From Pseudoflavonifractor sp. 524-17 (GTDB lineage Bacteria; Bacillota; Clostridia; Oscillospirales; Oscillospiraceae), in assembly GCF_009935845.1 (NCBI RefSeq), contig NZ_QWEK01000007.1:22527-86526 (forward strand): a DNA stretch of 64,000 nucleotides. The letters run 5' to 3'. The translations under genes and the position numbers were made by a program. Below the pieces are notes generated by a model. It saw only the letters and a program-made list of their open reading frames with translations, searched no databases and was not told the DNA's origin. Positions 44,707 to 53,336 of the stretch are shown here, in pieces. Position 1 is the first letter of the stretch. The number at the start of each line of letters is the position of its first letter.

Positions 44707-44946
44707 ATGAGTGAGAAAAACATGGCGACTGAAGCCGCTGAATATCGGTTCCGCTTTGATGCGGCAGGGCGCATCCATGTTCGGAACCTGTCTGCCTATT
44801 GGATACCGGAACTGACAGTCACAGAGGAAATTGGCGGCACTGTCTACACCGTCACAGGCAGCTATGAGGGGACGGAGAGCTTCGTCCGCAGGCTGGAGCG
44901 CATTGCCGTTAAAAATTTTGCAAAAACAGTGGAGGTGGGCCGGTGA
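44707..44946 (+). CDS. TnpW-like small transposon-encoded protein
   Basis: The 79-residue protein MSEKNMATEAAEYRFRFDAAGRIHVRNLSAYWIPELTVTEEIGGTVYTVTGSYEGTESFVRRLERIAVKNFAKTVEVGR resembles TnpW-type proteins encoded before the large recombinase in Tn4451-like elements. Function unknown. The recombinase frame opens at its stop codon. Confidence 0.7.
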   Translation: MSEKNMATEAAEYRFRFDAAGRIHVRNLSAYWIPELTVTEEIGGTVYTVTGSYEGTESFVRRLERIAVKNFAKTVEVGR

Positions 44947-45023
44947 CAAACACAGCGAGTCATGCTAAAATAGAGTCAACCAATCCTGTACTGACAGTTG
45001 CTCCGATAAAGGAGGAGACAGAA

Positions 45024-46661
45024 ATGTCGGGAGCAACAAGTAAAATTACTGCCCTCTACTGCCGCTTGTCGCAGGAGGACGAGCGGGCTGGGGAGTCCCT
45101 GTCCATTGAGAATCAAAAGGCTATCTTGCTCAGCTACTGCAAGGACCACCATTTCAGCAATCCAAAGTTTTTCATTGATGACGGCTACAGCGGCGTAAAC
45201 TATGACCGCCCCGGCTTCCAAGCAATGCTGGCTGAGATTGAGGCCGGGCGGGTGGCTATCGCCATCACGAAAGACCTTTCCCGCCTGGGCCGTAACTCCG
45301 CACTGACCGGGCTTTATACCAACTTCACCTTCCCGCAAAACGGCGTTCGATTCATCGCCATCAACGACAACTTCGACACCGCCGACCAGAACAGCATCAA
45401 CAACGATTTTGCGGGCATCAAGAACTGGTTTAACGAATTTTATTGCCGGGATACCAGCCGTAAAATCCGGGCTGTCCAGAAAGCGAAAGGTGAGCGTGGC
45501 GTACCGCTGACAGTCAATGTTCCCTATGGCTATGTGAAAGACCCGGAGAATCCCCACCACTGGCTGATCGACCCGGAGGCCGCCCAGGTGGTACGGCGTA
45601 TTTTCCAGATGTGCATGGAAGGGCGAGGTCCACAGCAGATTGCCAACCAGCTCCGAGCCGACAAGGTGCTGACCCCTACCGCCTATAAGAAACAGCATGG
45701 GCGCAGTACGCCGAACCCCACACCGGAGAACCCCTATGGCTGGCAGGACAGTTCTGTCGTCAAGATTCTGGAACGCCGGGAGTACACAGGATGCACTGTC
45801 AACTTCAAGACTTACACCAACTCCATCTGGGACAAGAAGCAACGCGAGACGCCAATCGAGAAACAGGCGGTTTTCCCCGACACCCATGAGCGTATCATCG
45901 AAGACGATGTGTTTGAGAAAGTCCAGGCAATCCGGCAACAGCGGCACCGCATGACCCGCACAGGCAGAAGCAGTATCTTTTCCGGGCTGGTTTACTGTGC
46001 CGATTGCGGTTCTAAGATGCAGTACGGTTCTTCCAACAATGGCGATTTCGCTCAGGACTTCTTCGACTGTTCTTTGCACAAGAAGAACAGGGAAAAATGC
46101 GGCGGTCACTTCATTCGGGTCAAGGTGTTGGAGCAGTTGGTGCTGAAGCATATGCAGCTGGTGATGGGGTATATCCTCCGGCATGAGGACTACTTCCGAG
46201 CCGTGATGGAGCAGCAGATGAAGCTGGAGAGTGCGGAGAAATTGCAGATTATCCGCAAGCAGCTCAACCGGGACGAGAAGCGCATCGCCGAACTGAAACG
46301 GCTCTTTATCAAGATTTACGAGGACAACGCCAGCGGGCGCCTGAATGACGAGCGGTTCGATATGCTGAGTCAAAGCTACGAGGCGGAACAGAAGCAGTTG
46401 GAAGCCGAAGTCATCACCCTGCGGCAGAATATTGAAGTACAGGAACGACAGAACGAAAACATTGAGAAATTCATCCAGAAGGCGCACAAGTATGTGGGCA
46501 TCGAAACGCTTGACCCGTATGCCCTTCGGGAACTGGTACAGGCCATCTATGTGGAGGCTCCCGACAAGTCCAGCGGAAAGCGCCGCCAGAGTATCCACAT
46601 CAAGTACGACGGTATGGGCTTCATTCCTCTGGATGAACTGATGAAAAAGGAAACGGCGTGA
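45024..46661 (+). CDS. Large serine recombinase (TnpX/TndX type)
   Basis: I choose ATG 45024 because AAAGGAGGAGACAGAA lies just before it; the frame extends to GTG 44943. The 545-residue product has the resolvase catalytic domain (ALYCRLSQEDERAGES, Ser16; ITKDLSRLGRNSALTG), a recombinase domain (VPYGYVKDPENPHHWLIDPEAAQVVRRIFQM), a zinc ribbon (YCADCGSKMQ...CSLHKKNREKCGGH) and a C-terminal coiled coil. It excises and inserts the element through a circular form. Confidence 0.93.
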   Translation: MSGATSKITALYCRLSQEDERAGESLSIENQKAILLSYCKDHHFSNPKFFIDDGYSGVNYDRPGFQAMLAEIEAGRVAIAITKDLSRLGRNSALTGLYTNFTFPQNGVRFIAINDNFDTADQNSINNDFAGIKNWFNEFYCRDTSRKIRAVQKAKGERGVPLTVNVPYGYVKDPENPHHWLIDPEAAQVVRRIFQMCMEGRGPQQIANQLRADKVLTPTAYKKQHGRSTPNPTPENPYGWQDSSVVKILERREYTGCTVNFKTYTNSIWDKKQRETPIEKQAVFPDTHERIIEDDVFEKVQAIRQQRHRMTRTGRSSIFSGLVYCADCGSKMQYGSSNNGDFAQDFFDCSLHKKNREKCGGHFIRVKVLEQLVLKHMQLVMGYILRHEDYFRAVMEQQMKLESAEKLQIIRKQLNRDEKRIAELKRLFIKIYEDNASGRLNDERFDMLSQSYEAEQKQLEAEVITLRQNIEVQERQNENIEKFIQKAHKYVGIETLDPYALRELVQAIYVEAPDKSSGKRRQSIHIKYDGMGFIPLDELMKKETA

Positions 46662-46675
46662 CCGAAGTCACGCCG
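46654..46675 (+). terminator. Hairpin at the end of the recombinase gene
   Basis: CGGCGTGAC-CGAA-GTCACGCCG overlaps the stop codon. A second stem TGAAAAC-ACATG-GTTTTCA follows at 46680-46698. Confidence 0.65.
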
Positions 46676-46770
46676 CCCCTTGAAAACACATGGTTTTCAG
46701 ATTTTTCAAAAATACTGTTTTACGACCACCGTCCATTCCGTCTGGCGCTGTATTTGATTTGAGAGCAACC

Positions 46771-47235
46771 CTACTGAACAGTAGGGAGATGACGCAATTC
46801 CGGGACGGCAGACAGCACGGCCTTTCGGATCAGGGCCTGGCCCTCAGGGGAGCGGAGGGTGTCCAGCACGATGTTTTTCAGCAGGTCCTGGACGGCCTTG
46901 CTGGCCAACAGAGAGTCCAGCATGGCACCGCCGGGCTCCTCCTGCTTGGGACGTTTGGACTTGGGCGCGGGGACGAAGCCGGGGCCGTCGTCCTCGGGGA
47001 GGGCATCCATCCAGTCGTCCTGCCGGGTGGGGTCGTTGCTCTCGCCGCGGAGATAGAAGAGGGAGACGCCGAAATGACACGCCAGCTTCTCCTGCTGCTC
47101 CTTGGTGGGGGTGGCGCGGCCGGTCTCAAATTTATCAATGGTTCCCTTGGGAAAGCCCAGGGCGGCGGCCAGGGCCGGCCGGCTGAGATTGGCCTGGGTG
47201 CGCAGCAGCTCAATCCGCTGTGCCAATGTAGTCAT
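46771..47235 (-). CDS. XRE-family regulator (chromosomal side of the right junction)
   Basis: The 154-residue protein begins MTTLAQRIELLRTQANLSRPALAAALGFPKGTIDKFETGRATPTKEQQEKLACHFGVSLFYLRGE, a complete XRE helix-turn-helix. A Pro/Lys-rich linker and a helical tail follow, ending AVLSAVPELRHLPTVQ. High GC places it in the chromosome. Its last 45 bp resemble DNA inside the gene at 28787. It lies beside the tRNA-Gly genes. Confidence 0.85.
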   Translation of the reverse strand: MTTLAQRIELLRTQANLSRPALAAALGFPKGTIDKFETGRATPTKEQQEKLACHFGVSLFYLRGESNDPTRQDDWMDALPEDDGPGFVPAPKSKRPKQEEPGGAMLDSLLASKAVQDLLKNIVLDTLRSPEGQALIRKAVLSAVPELRHLPTVQ

Positions 47236-47378
47236 AAAAAGCCCTCCTTACACAGACCTAACGTTCCCCAACCGCGGGCCCGGCAGAGCGGGCGGCAGTT
47301 GGAAGCGAAGAAGTTCCCCGTACAGCGCGCAGTTTTCACCCTAAGGCGGAAACACGGCGGCACGGGGAACTTCTGAGC

Positions 47379-47454
47379 TGGAGCAGGTGACGAGGCTCGA
47401 ACTCGCTACCTCCACCTTGGCAAGGTGGCGCTCTACCAGATGAGCTACACCTGC
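47379..47454 (-). tRNA. tRNA-Gly (GCC)
   Basis: 76 nt with encoded CCA. Acceptor GCAGGTG pairs with CACCTGC; anticodon loop TTGCCAA gives GCC; T arm GCGAGTTCGAGCCTCGT is intact. Confidence 0.95.
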
Positions 47455-47671
47455 AAGCGGTAATCATTATTATATGGGACAACAGAAAAAAAGTCAAGAG
47501 AAATCAGGCAAATTTGAGAAAAAGGATCCGGCGGGAGCTGCCCGGCCGCGCCCCCGGGGCCCCCAACCGCGAGCCCAGCGGCGCGGGTCGCGGTTGGAAG
47601 CGAAGAAGTTCCCCGCATAGCGCAGTTTTCGCCGCAAGGCGGAAACGGAGCGGTGCAGGGAACTTCTGAGC

Positions 47672-47747
47672 TGGAGCAGGTGACGAGGCTCGAACTCGCT
47701 ACCTCCACCTTGGCAAGGTGGCGCTCTACCAGATGAGCTACACCTGC
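47672..47747 (-). tRNA. tRNA-Gly (GCC), second copy
   Basis: Identical in sequence to the copy at 47379-47454, again with encoded CCA. Confidence 0.95.
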
Positions 47748-47786
47748 GTGCGACAGATGTTATTATAGCGGCCGGGCGGGAAAAAG

Positions 47787-48935
47787 TCAAGTATTATTTT
47801 CACTGATTTTTACCTGGGCCATGACGGTCTCAGGGGGCGCGTCGCCCTCGGGGGAGACGCAGGGGAAGACGGCGTCCCGGTCCCAGGAATAGCCCAGGGC
47901 CTCCAGCTCGCTGTCGGTGAGGAGAAGGGCGTCGCCGCTGGAGGCGTCCACATGGCGGTACTGTCCGTCCCCCAGGGCGAAGACGTTCCAGAAGTGGACA
48001 CTGCCATCCCGTACGCCCTGGACCACCCAGGCGTCTAACCCCTCGCTCTGACACAGGAGGCGGAAGGCCAGAGCCATGCCCTCGCTGTCCCCCTGCCCCT
48101 CCAGCAGGACGTGGTAGGCGGAGGCCCCCTCCTCCTGGCCGGGATTGCCTTGTACGCACTGGCGTAGCAGGCCGCAGATGGCCAGGGCGGCGTCCTGGCC
48201 GGTGAGGCCGTGAAAGGAGCTGCGCAGTACCTCCACCCGCTGGATGAGCTGCTGGCGCTTGCTGCGCAGGGTGTCCGCCGGCTCGGGATAGGTGAGCTGG
48301 ATCTCCACAATCCGCTCCCGGCCGGCGTCCGGGTACAAGGTGATGGTGTACTGGGGCATCCCCAGGGCGGCGGCGGGAGTGTCGTAGTAGGCCTGCCGGA
48401 TGAGGGAGGCGATGTAGTTCTCGTCCTCGGTGAAATAGGCCACCTGGAGTACCGCCTCCGGGGAGAAGCGGGAGAGCTGTTCCTGAAGCACCCGGCGGAT
48501 GGCGCTGCTGCCAATGACGTTCTTCATGCCCTGCATCTGTTCCAGCGAGCGGCGGTAGGTGATGCGGATGGTGGCCTCGTAGTCCTGTACTACCCGGGTG
48601 TAGTCGTGCTCAATGACCTCCACGGCGTAGGCCCCCAGCGGGGCGTCCCGGGCCACCTCCAGACAGGCGTTGCTGAGATCCGCGCCCACATCCCGGCCCT
48701 GGGGGTAGTTGGTCAGGCGGATGGAGCCCACCTCTGTGCCCTGCCGGACGAAGTAGAGCACGTCGTTGACCAGATCCTGATAGTTCTCCGCCAGCAGAAC
48801 GCTGGAGTCGTCGGTGATGGGATGCTCCGGATGGGCGGTGACCACGATGGAGTCCCGCTCCAGCATGGAGGCGCAGCCGCTCAGCCCCAGGAGGACCGCC
48901 AGCAGCAGCGGGGAGAGCTTATCTTTTCTGCCCAT
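47787..48935 (-). CDS. Lipoprotein with degenerate transglutaminase-like domain
   Basis: The 382-residue protein has a lipoprotein signal (MGRKDKLSPLLLAVLLGLSGC). The C-terminal part has the transglutaminase-core pattern LLEGQGDSEGMALAFRLLCQSEGLDAWVVQG...VHFWNVFALGDGQYRHVDAS. The His and Asp positions are kept but the usual Cys is Ser (GDSEG), so it is probably not a normal active enzyme. The N-terminal 250 residues are unassigned. Located on the outer face of the membrane. Confidence 0.8.
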   Translation of the reverse strand: MGRKDKLSPLLLAVLLGLSGCASMLERDSIVVTAHPEHPITDDSSVLLAENYQDLVNDVLYFVRQGTEVGSIRLTNYPQGRDVGADLSNACLEVARDAPLGAYAVEVIEHDYTRVVQDYEATIRITYRRSLEQMQGMKNVIGSSAIRRVLQEQLSRFSPEAVLQVAYFTEDENYIASLIRQAYYDTPAAALGMPQYTITLYPDAGRERIVEIQLTYPEPADTLRSKRQQLIQRVEVLRSSFHGLTGQDAALAICGLLRQCVQGNPGQEEGASAYHVLLEGQGDSEGMALAFRLLCQSEGLDAWVVQGVRDGSVHFWNVFALGDGQYRHVDASSGDALLLTDSELEALGYSWDRDAVFPCVSPEGDAPPETVMAQVKISENNT

Positions 48936-48977
48936 AGCGGACCTCCTTGCGCGATATGGTTTGCTGCTTTCAAAAGG

Positions 48978-49568
48978 TTACAGACCCAGGGCTTCTCCTA
49001 CCACAATGACCTCGGCGAAATCAATGCCCGTGGGCTTGCGCCAGAGGACGGTGAGGGCCCGGCAGATCCGCTCCGGGCTGTCGCAGTTGTAGCAGCGGTC
49101 TCCCTTGACGGCGCAGGGGGTGTTCCGGTTGAGGCGCTTGGCGTTCTTGGGGGAGGCGATGTTCCGCGCCCGCCAGAGGGCCTTTTCAAAGTCCGGCTCC
49201 ACCTTGTTGACGCCCACTACCAGATAGAGCTCTTTATGGCCGTAGATGGTAGAGGACACCCGGTTGCCGGTGCCGTCGATGTTGATGATCTCCCCCGTCT
49301 CCGCCAGGCCGTTGACAGAGCACAGATAGACCTCCGCCGCGTTGGCCTGGGCGGCGGTGGCGCCGGTCCAGTGGCAGTAGAACTGGTTGTGGGCGGACAG
49401 ACGCTCCACAAGCCCCAGCTCCTGGATGGTCATGGAGCCGCCCATGCCGATGGTCCGGCCGTCCAGCTTCTGATCCAGATAGGCGGCGGCTTCTCCAGCG
49501 GTGTCAAAGTAGACGGCGGAAAACCCGTTGCGGCGCAGATTATCAAGCAGCGCGTGAATGTCAGCCAT
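48978..49568 (-). CDS. LUD-domain protein (lactate-utilization LutC/YkgG-like)
   Basis: From ATG 49568 the product (196 residues) begins MADIHALLDNLRRNGFSAVYFDTAGEAAAYLDQKLDGRTIGMGGSMTIQELGL, with NGLAETGEIINIDGTGNRVSS and YLVVGVNKVEPDFEKAL, the LUD signature. It also has the Cys cluster CAVKGDRCYNCDSPERICR of the clostridial subgroup, whose role is unknown. No lutA or lutB is present, so lactate oxidation is not supported. Confidence 0.88.
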   Translation of the reverse strand: MADIHALLDNLRRNGFSAVYFDTAGEAAAYLDQKLDGRTIGMGGSMTIQELGLVERLSAHNQFYCHWTGATAAQANAAEVYLCSVNGLAETGEIINIDGTGNRVSSTIYGHKELYLVVGVNKVEPDFEKALWRARNIASPKNAKRLNRNTPCAVKGDRCYNCDSPERICRALTVLWRKPTGIDFAEVIVVGEALGL

Positions 49569-49637
49569 AAAAAGCACCCTTTCATTTTTGTTTTGCATTT
49601 TTGGTAAAAAGAGCTCAGAACGTTTTGAAGATCTGAA

Positions 49638-50507
49638 TTATAGTTCATTTTGCTGGTTGGAGCGGAAACCGTCGCCCAGTACGTCGTGGGCATCGCAGAC
49701 AATGAGGAAGGCATCCGGGTCGATCTCCCGTACCGTCCGCTTGAGGGGGACAATCTGCCGCTGCTTGAAGGCGCACAGCAGGACCTGCTTGGCCTGGCCG
49801 GACCAGGCCCCCTCTCCGTGGAGAATGGTGACGCCACGATCCAGCTGGTCAAAAATTGCGTTGGAGATCTCTTTCGGCTTACTGCTGATGATATAGGCCA
49901 CCTTGGCCTGGTCCATGCCGTAGAGCACCATGTCCATCACCTTGGAGCAGACAAAGAGGGAGACGACGCCGTACATGGCGCTGGACAGATTATGAAAGGC
50001 CACCGCCACCGCGGCAATCACAACCAGATCCACCGCCATCAGAAGATTGCCCATGGGCAGCCAGGCGATTTTCAGCTTGAGCAGCCGGGCCAGCAGATCT
50101 GTGCCGCCGGTGGTGGCCCCCTGGAGGAGTACCACGCCCAGAGTACCGCCTGTGAGGATGCCGCCGAAAATAGCGGCCAGCATGGGATCCATAGGCTGGA
50201 AACGCCACAGTGCCGCGCTCAGATCCACAAACAGAGAAGAGGTAAACATGGCGTATAGGGAGGAGAGGAGCAGGTGCCCCCCCAACAGCCGCCACCCCAG
50301 AAAAAACAGGGGGATATTGAGCACAATGACAATGGCGCCGATGGGGATCCAGGGCAGAAGGGCGTTGATAATCTGGCCCACGCCGGTGATACCCCCAAAG
50401 CCGATCTCGTTGGGCACATAGCACCAGTTGAATCCCAGGGCGTACACGGCGGAGGCCGCGGTGATCCAGAAGTAGGAGCGTACAAGCCGGCTGGCTGTCT
50501 GCCTCAT
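49638..50507 (-). CDS. YitT-family membrane protein
   Basis: The 289-residue protein has five to six membrane segments with GFNWCYVPNEIGFGGITGVGQIIN and LLQGATTGGTDLLARLL, then a cytoplasmic DUF2179 domain (KPKEISNAIFDQLDRGVTILHGEGAWSGQAKQVLLCAFKQRQIVPLKRTVREIDPDAFLIVCDAHDVLGDGF). This is the YitT/YvjA family of unknown transport or signalling role. Confidence 0.92.
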   Translation of the reverse strand: MRQTASRLVRSYFWITAASAVYALGFNWCYVPNEIGFGGITGVGQIINALLPWIPIGAIVIVLNIPLFFLGWRLLGGHLLLSSLYAMFTSSLFVDLSAALWRFQPMDPMLAAIFGGILTGGTLGVVLLQGATTGGTDLLARLLKLKIAWLPMGNLLMAVDLVVIAAVAVAFHNLSSAMYGVVSLFVCSKVMDMVLYGMDQAKVAYIISSKPKEISNAIFDQLDRGVTILHGEGAWSGQAKQVLLCAFKQRQIVPLKRTVREIDPDAFLIVCDAHDVLGDGFRSNQQNEL

Positions 50508-50547
50508 AAAAACCTCATTCCCTTTCCATGTATGCCTGCCGCCCTGG

Positions 50548-52791
50548 TTACAGCAGTGAAAGCTGCTCCTCTCCCCGGTCGGCTTCCTTCAGAAGCATTC
50601 CGGCGGCGGGCAGGGCCTTGGCCCGGTAGCGGGCGGCGTTGATAATCGCGGTCTGGGCCAGGGGAAGCGCCTGCTCCAGTACATATTTTGGCTTCAATGT
50701 CATGACCGCCGCGCCCTGGGTGGACCGGGTTGACTTGGGAGCCAGGGCGGCGGTATGGAATACTACGCACCGGCCCTCGCTGGACACAAGGGCCAGCTCC
50801 AGCTCCTCCTGAATCAGCAGGGCCGCGGCCAGGGGGGATTTGTCGGAATAGGCGCCGGTAAGCCGCCGCCGGCGGGTCTGGGTTTTGTACGCGGCCAGCT
50901 CCACCCGTGCGGCTTTGCCGTTGCGGAAGAAAAAGAGCACATGGCCGCTGTAGTCCCCGGTCACGCAGGCCCACAGCAGGGTCTCTCCAGGGTCCATCCC
51001 CAGGCGGGTGGGGAGATATTCCCCCAATACGCTGGCCTTGGTGTCGGCAAAGTCGCTGAGGCGGGCCTTGTAGCACTGCTGCCGGTCAGTAAAGACCAGC
51101 AGCTCGTCCTGGTTGTTGGCCTCCCACTGCTGGGCGGGGCCGTCTCCCTCCTTGTACTTCTGCTCCCCGCTCATGCGCAGGGACTGAGGCGTGATTTTCT
51201 TGAAGTAACCCTCTCGGGAGAGGAAAGCATGGACGGGATAGCGGGGGATTTCGCTGTCCTGGCTGTCGGGGGCGGCGGTCTGGTAGTCATAGACAATCTC
51301 CGTGCGGCGGGGCAGGGCATATTTTTTCTTTACCGCCTGAAGCTCGGAGATGATAACTTTTTTGATGCGGGCGGGGCTGTCCACCAGATCCCGCAGGTCG
51401 CGGATCTCCTCCTCCAGAGAGGCGGTCTCCGCCACCCGCTTCAAAATATACTCCTGGTTGATGTTGCGCAGCCGGATGTCCGCCACATATTCCGCCTGCA
51501 CTTGGTCGATGCCAAAGCCGATCATCAGGTTGGGGACCACTTCCGCGTCCTCCTGGGTGCCCCGGATGATCTGGATGGCCCGGTCAATGTCCAGCAGGAT
51601 TTTCTTCAGGCCCTGGAGCAGGTGGAGCTTTTCCTCCTTCTTCTTCATGTCGAAGTAGACACGCCGCTTTACGCAGCCGGTGCGCCAGGCGGTCCACTCT
51701 TCGAGAATTTTGCCCACCCCCATGACCTGCGGCATTCCGGCGATGAGGATGTTGAAGTTGCAGGAGTAGGCGTCCTGGAGGGGGGTGGAGCGGAAGAGCC
51801 GGGCCATGAGTTTGTCCGGGTCGGCCCCCCGCTTCAGATCAATGGTGAGCTTGAGGCCGTTGAGATCGGTCTCGTCGCGCATATCGGCAATCTCTTTCAC
51901 CTTGCCGGTCTTGATCAGGTCGGCCACCTTGTCCATAATGGCCTCCACCGAGGTGGAGTAGGGGATCTCGTAGATCTCCACCAGGTGCTCCTGCTTGAGA
52001 TAGCGCCACCGGGCCCGCACCTGGAAGGAGCCCCGGCCAGTGGCGTAGATGTGGCGCAGGGCGGCCTCGTCGTATAAAATCTCCCCGCCGGTGGGGAAGT
52101 CAGGGGCCTTTAGAATAGACAGCAGATCAGTCTCCGGCTTTTTCAGGTAGGCAATTGTGGCGTCGCATACCTCGCCCAGATTAAAGCCGCACAGATTGGA
52201 GGCCATGCCCACGGCGATGCCCTGGTTGGCGCTGACCAGCACATTAGGGAAGGTGGTGGGCAGCAGGGCAGGCTCCTTCATGGAGCCGTCGTAGTTGTCC
52301 ACAAAGTCCACCGCGTCCTGGTCAATGTCCCGGAAGAGCTCGCCGCAGATGGAGTCCAGCCGGACCTCTGTATACCGGCTGGCCGCCCAGGCCATGTCCC
52401 GGGAGTAGACCTTGCCGAAGTTGCCCTTGGAGTCCACCAGGGGGTGGAGCAGGGCGCCGTATCCCCGGCTGAGGCGCACCATGGTATCGTAGATGGCGGT
52501 GTCGCCGTGGGGATTGAGCTTCATGGTCTGGCCCACTACGTTGGCGGACTTGGTGCGGGAGCCCCCCAGCAGCTTCATCTGGTACATGGTATACAAGAGC
52601 TTGCGGTGGCTGGGCTTGAAGCCGTCGATCTCCGGAATGGCCCGGGAGACAATCACGCTCATGGCGTAGGGCATGTAGTTGAGTTCCAGCGTCTGGGTGA
52701 TGGGCTGCTCCAGCACCTCCGCCCGAAGACCCATAACGTTGGGATTGTTGACCTTTTTGCCCCCCTCCTGGGGGGGCTTCTTTTTCGCCAT
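50548..52791 (-). CDS. parC: DNA topoisomerase IV subunit A
   Basis: From ATG 52791 the product (747 residues) has the GyrA/ParC start (ITQTLELNYMPYAMSVIVSRAIPEIDGFKPSHRKLLYTMYQM), the catalytic-tyrosine region DSKGNFGKVYSRDMAWAASRYTEVRL (active Tyr after ASR) and a C-terminal domain with beta-pinwheel-like repeats. It cuts and rejoins DNA with ParE to separate daughter chromosomes. A 0.5-kb palindromic element separates it from parE upstream. Confidence 0.92.
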   Translation of the reverse strand: MAKKKPPQEGGKKVNNPNVMGLRAEVLEQPITQTLELNYMPYAMSVIVSRAIPEIDGFKPSHRKLLYTMYQMKLLGGSRTKSANVVGQTMKLNPHGDTAIYDTMVRLSRGYGALLHPLVDSKGNFGKVYSRDMAWAASRYTEVRLDSICGELFRDIDQDAVDFVDNYDGSMKEPALLPTTFPNVLVSANQGIAVGMASNLCGFNLGEVCDATIAYLKKPETDLLSILKAPDFPTGGEILYDEAALRHIYATGRGSFQVRARWRYLKQEHLVEIYEIPYSTSVEAIMDKVADLIKTGKVKEIADMRDETDLNGLKLTIDLKRGADPDKLMARLFRSTPLQDAYSCNFNILIAGMPQVMGVGKILEEWTAWRTGCVKRRVYFDMKKKEEKLHLLQGLKKILLDIDRAIQIIRGTQEDAEVVPNLMIGFGIDQVQAEYVADIRLRNINQEYILKRVAETASLEEEIRDLRDLVDSPARIKKVIISELQAVKKKYALPRRTEIVYDYQTAAPDSQDSEIPRYPVHAFLSREGYFKKITPQSLRMSGEQKYKEGDGPAQQWEANNQDELLVFTDRQQCYKARLSDFADTKASVLGEYLPTRLGMDPGETLLWACVTGDYSGHVLFFFRNGKAARVELAAYKTQTRRRRLTGAYSDKSPLAAALLIQEELELALVSSEGRCVVFHTAALAPKSTRSTQGAAVMTLKPKYVLEQALPLAQTAIINAARYRAKALPAAGMLLKEADRGEEQLSLL

Positions 52792-52833
52792 TGGCAATCA
52801 TCCTTACTTTTTACTTTGAAAAATAGGGCGCCC

Positions 52834-53334
52834 TCCGGGGGCGGCCCTGCGCGGGCGGCGACCGGGGCCCTTTCCCGAAAGGGCCCCGGAACCCCAAAGG
52901 GCTCAAGGGGGGTCAACCCCCTTGAGAATCCCCCATGACGATAGGCCCACCTGGCGCACCGCGCCGGATATCTGCCATGCCGATGTGCCAGTCTGGCAGA
53001 CAACGCGGTTCCACCTGGGGTTTTACAGGAGACGTTACAATAGAAGCGCCGGGCCTCCCTGGTCGGCCTGGGGGCGAGTACACTGCCAGCCGTTCCACCG
53101 GGCCGACCAGGGAGGCCCGGCACATGAAACCTGGTCTGGCGGGAGACTTACGCAGGGAGCACCTGTCCTGAACAGCTCTCAGGACGCTGAGGCAGTGATG
53201 GCGGCGCGGTGCGCCGCCGGGGTCCCCGCGCTGGGGGAGTCCAGAGGGGGGATCCTCCCCCCTCTGGCCCTTTGGGTCCAGGGCCCTTTCGGGAAAGAGT
53301 CCTGGCGCCGCCCGCGCAGGGCCGCTCCCCCGGA
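52834..53334. repeat. Half-kilobase nested palindromic element between parE and parC
   Basis: The outer 70-80 bp at each end are near-perfect inverted copies (left starts TCCGGGGGCGGCCCTGCGCG; right end reads the same in reverse complement with two extra bases). Inside lies a second pair (GGCGCACCGCGCC at about 52953 and its complement near 53210) and a third with 21-bp arms beginning GCCGGGCCTCCCTGG (about 53048-53068 and 53100-53121). No credible gene. It begins 2-3 nt after the parE stop codon. It looks like a MITE-type or structured-RNA element. Confidence 0.8.
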
Positions 53335-53336
53335 CA

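Larger units (their letters stand above)
47268..47754. repeat. Tandem duplication: tRNA-Gly plus palindromic trailer
   Basis: Two units about 293 bp apart each hold a tRNA-Gly and, on its 3' side, a palindrome with arms AGAAGTTCCC/GGGAACTTCT (47309-47374 and 47604-47667). The trailers are alike (including CGCAGTTTTC and AAGGCGGAAAC) but have small changes, while the tRNA genes are identical. Confidence 0.8.

Noticed and set aside
44943..45023. Upstream GTG start for the large serine recombinase
   Set aside because: It would add 27 residues without conservation; a much better ribosome site precedes ATG 45024 and the catalytic domain begins right after it.
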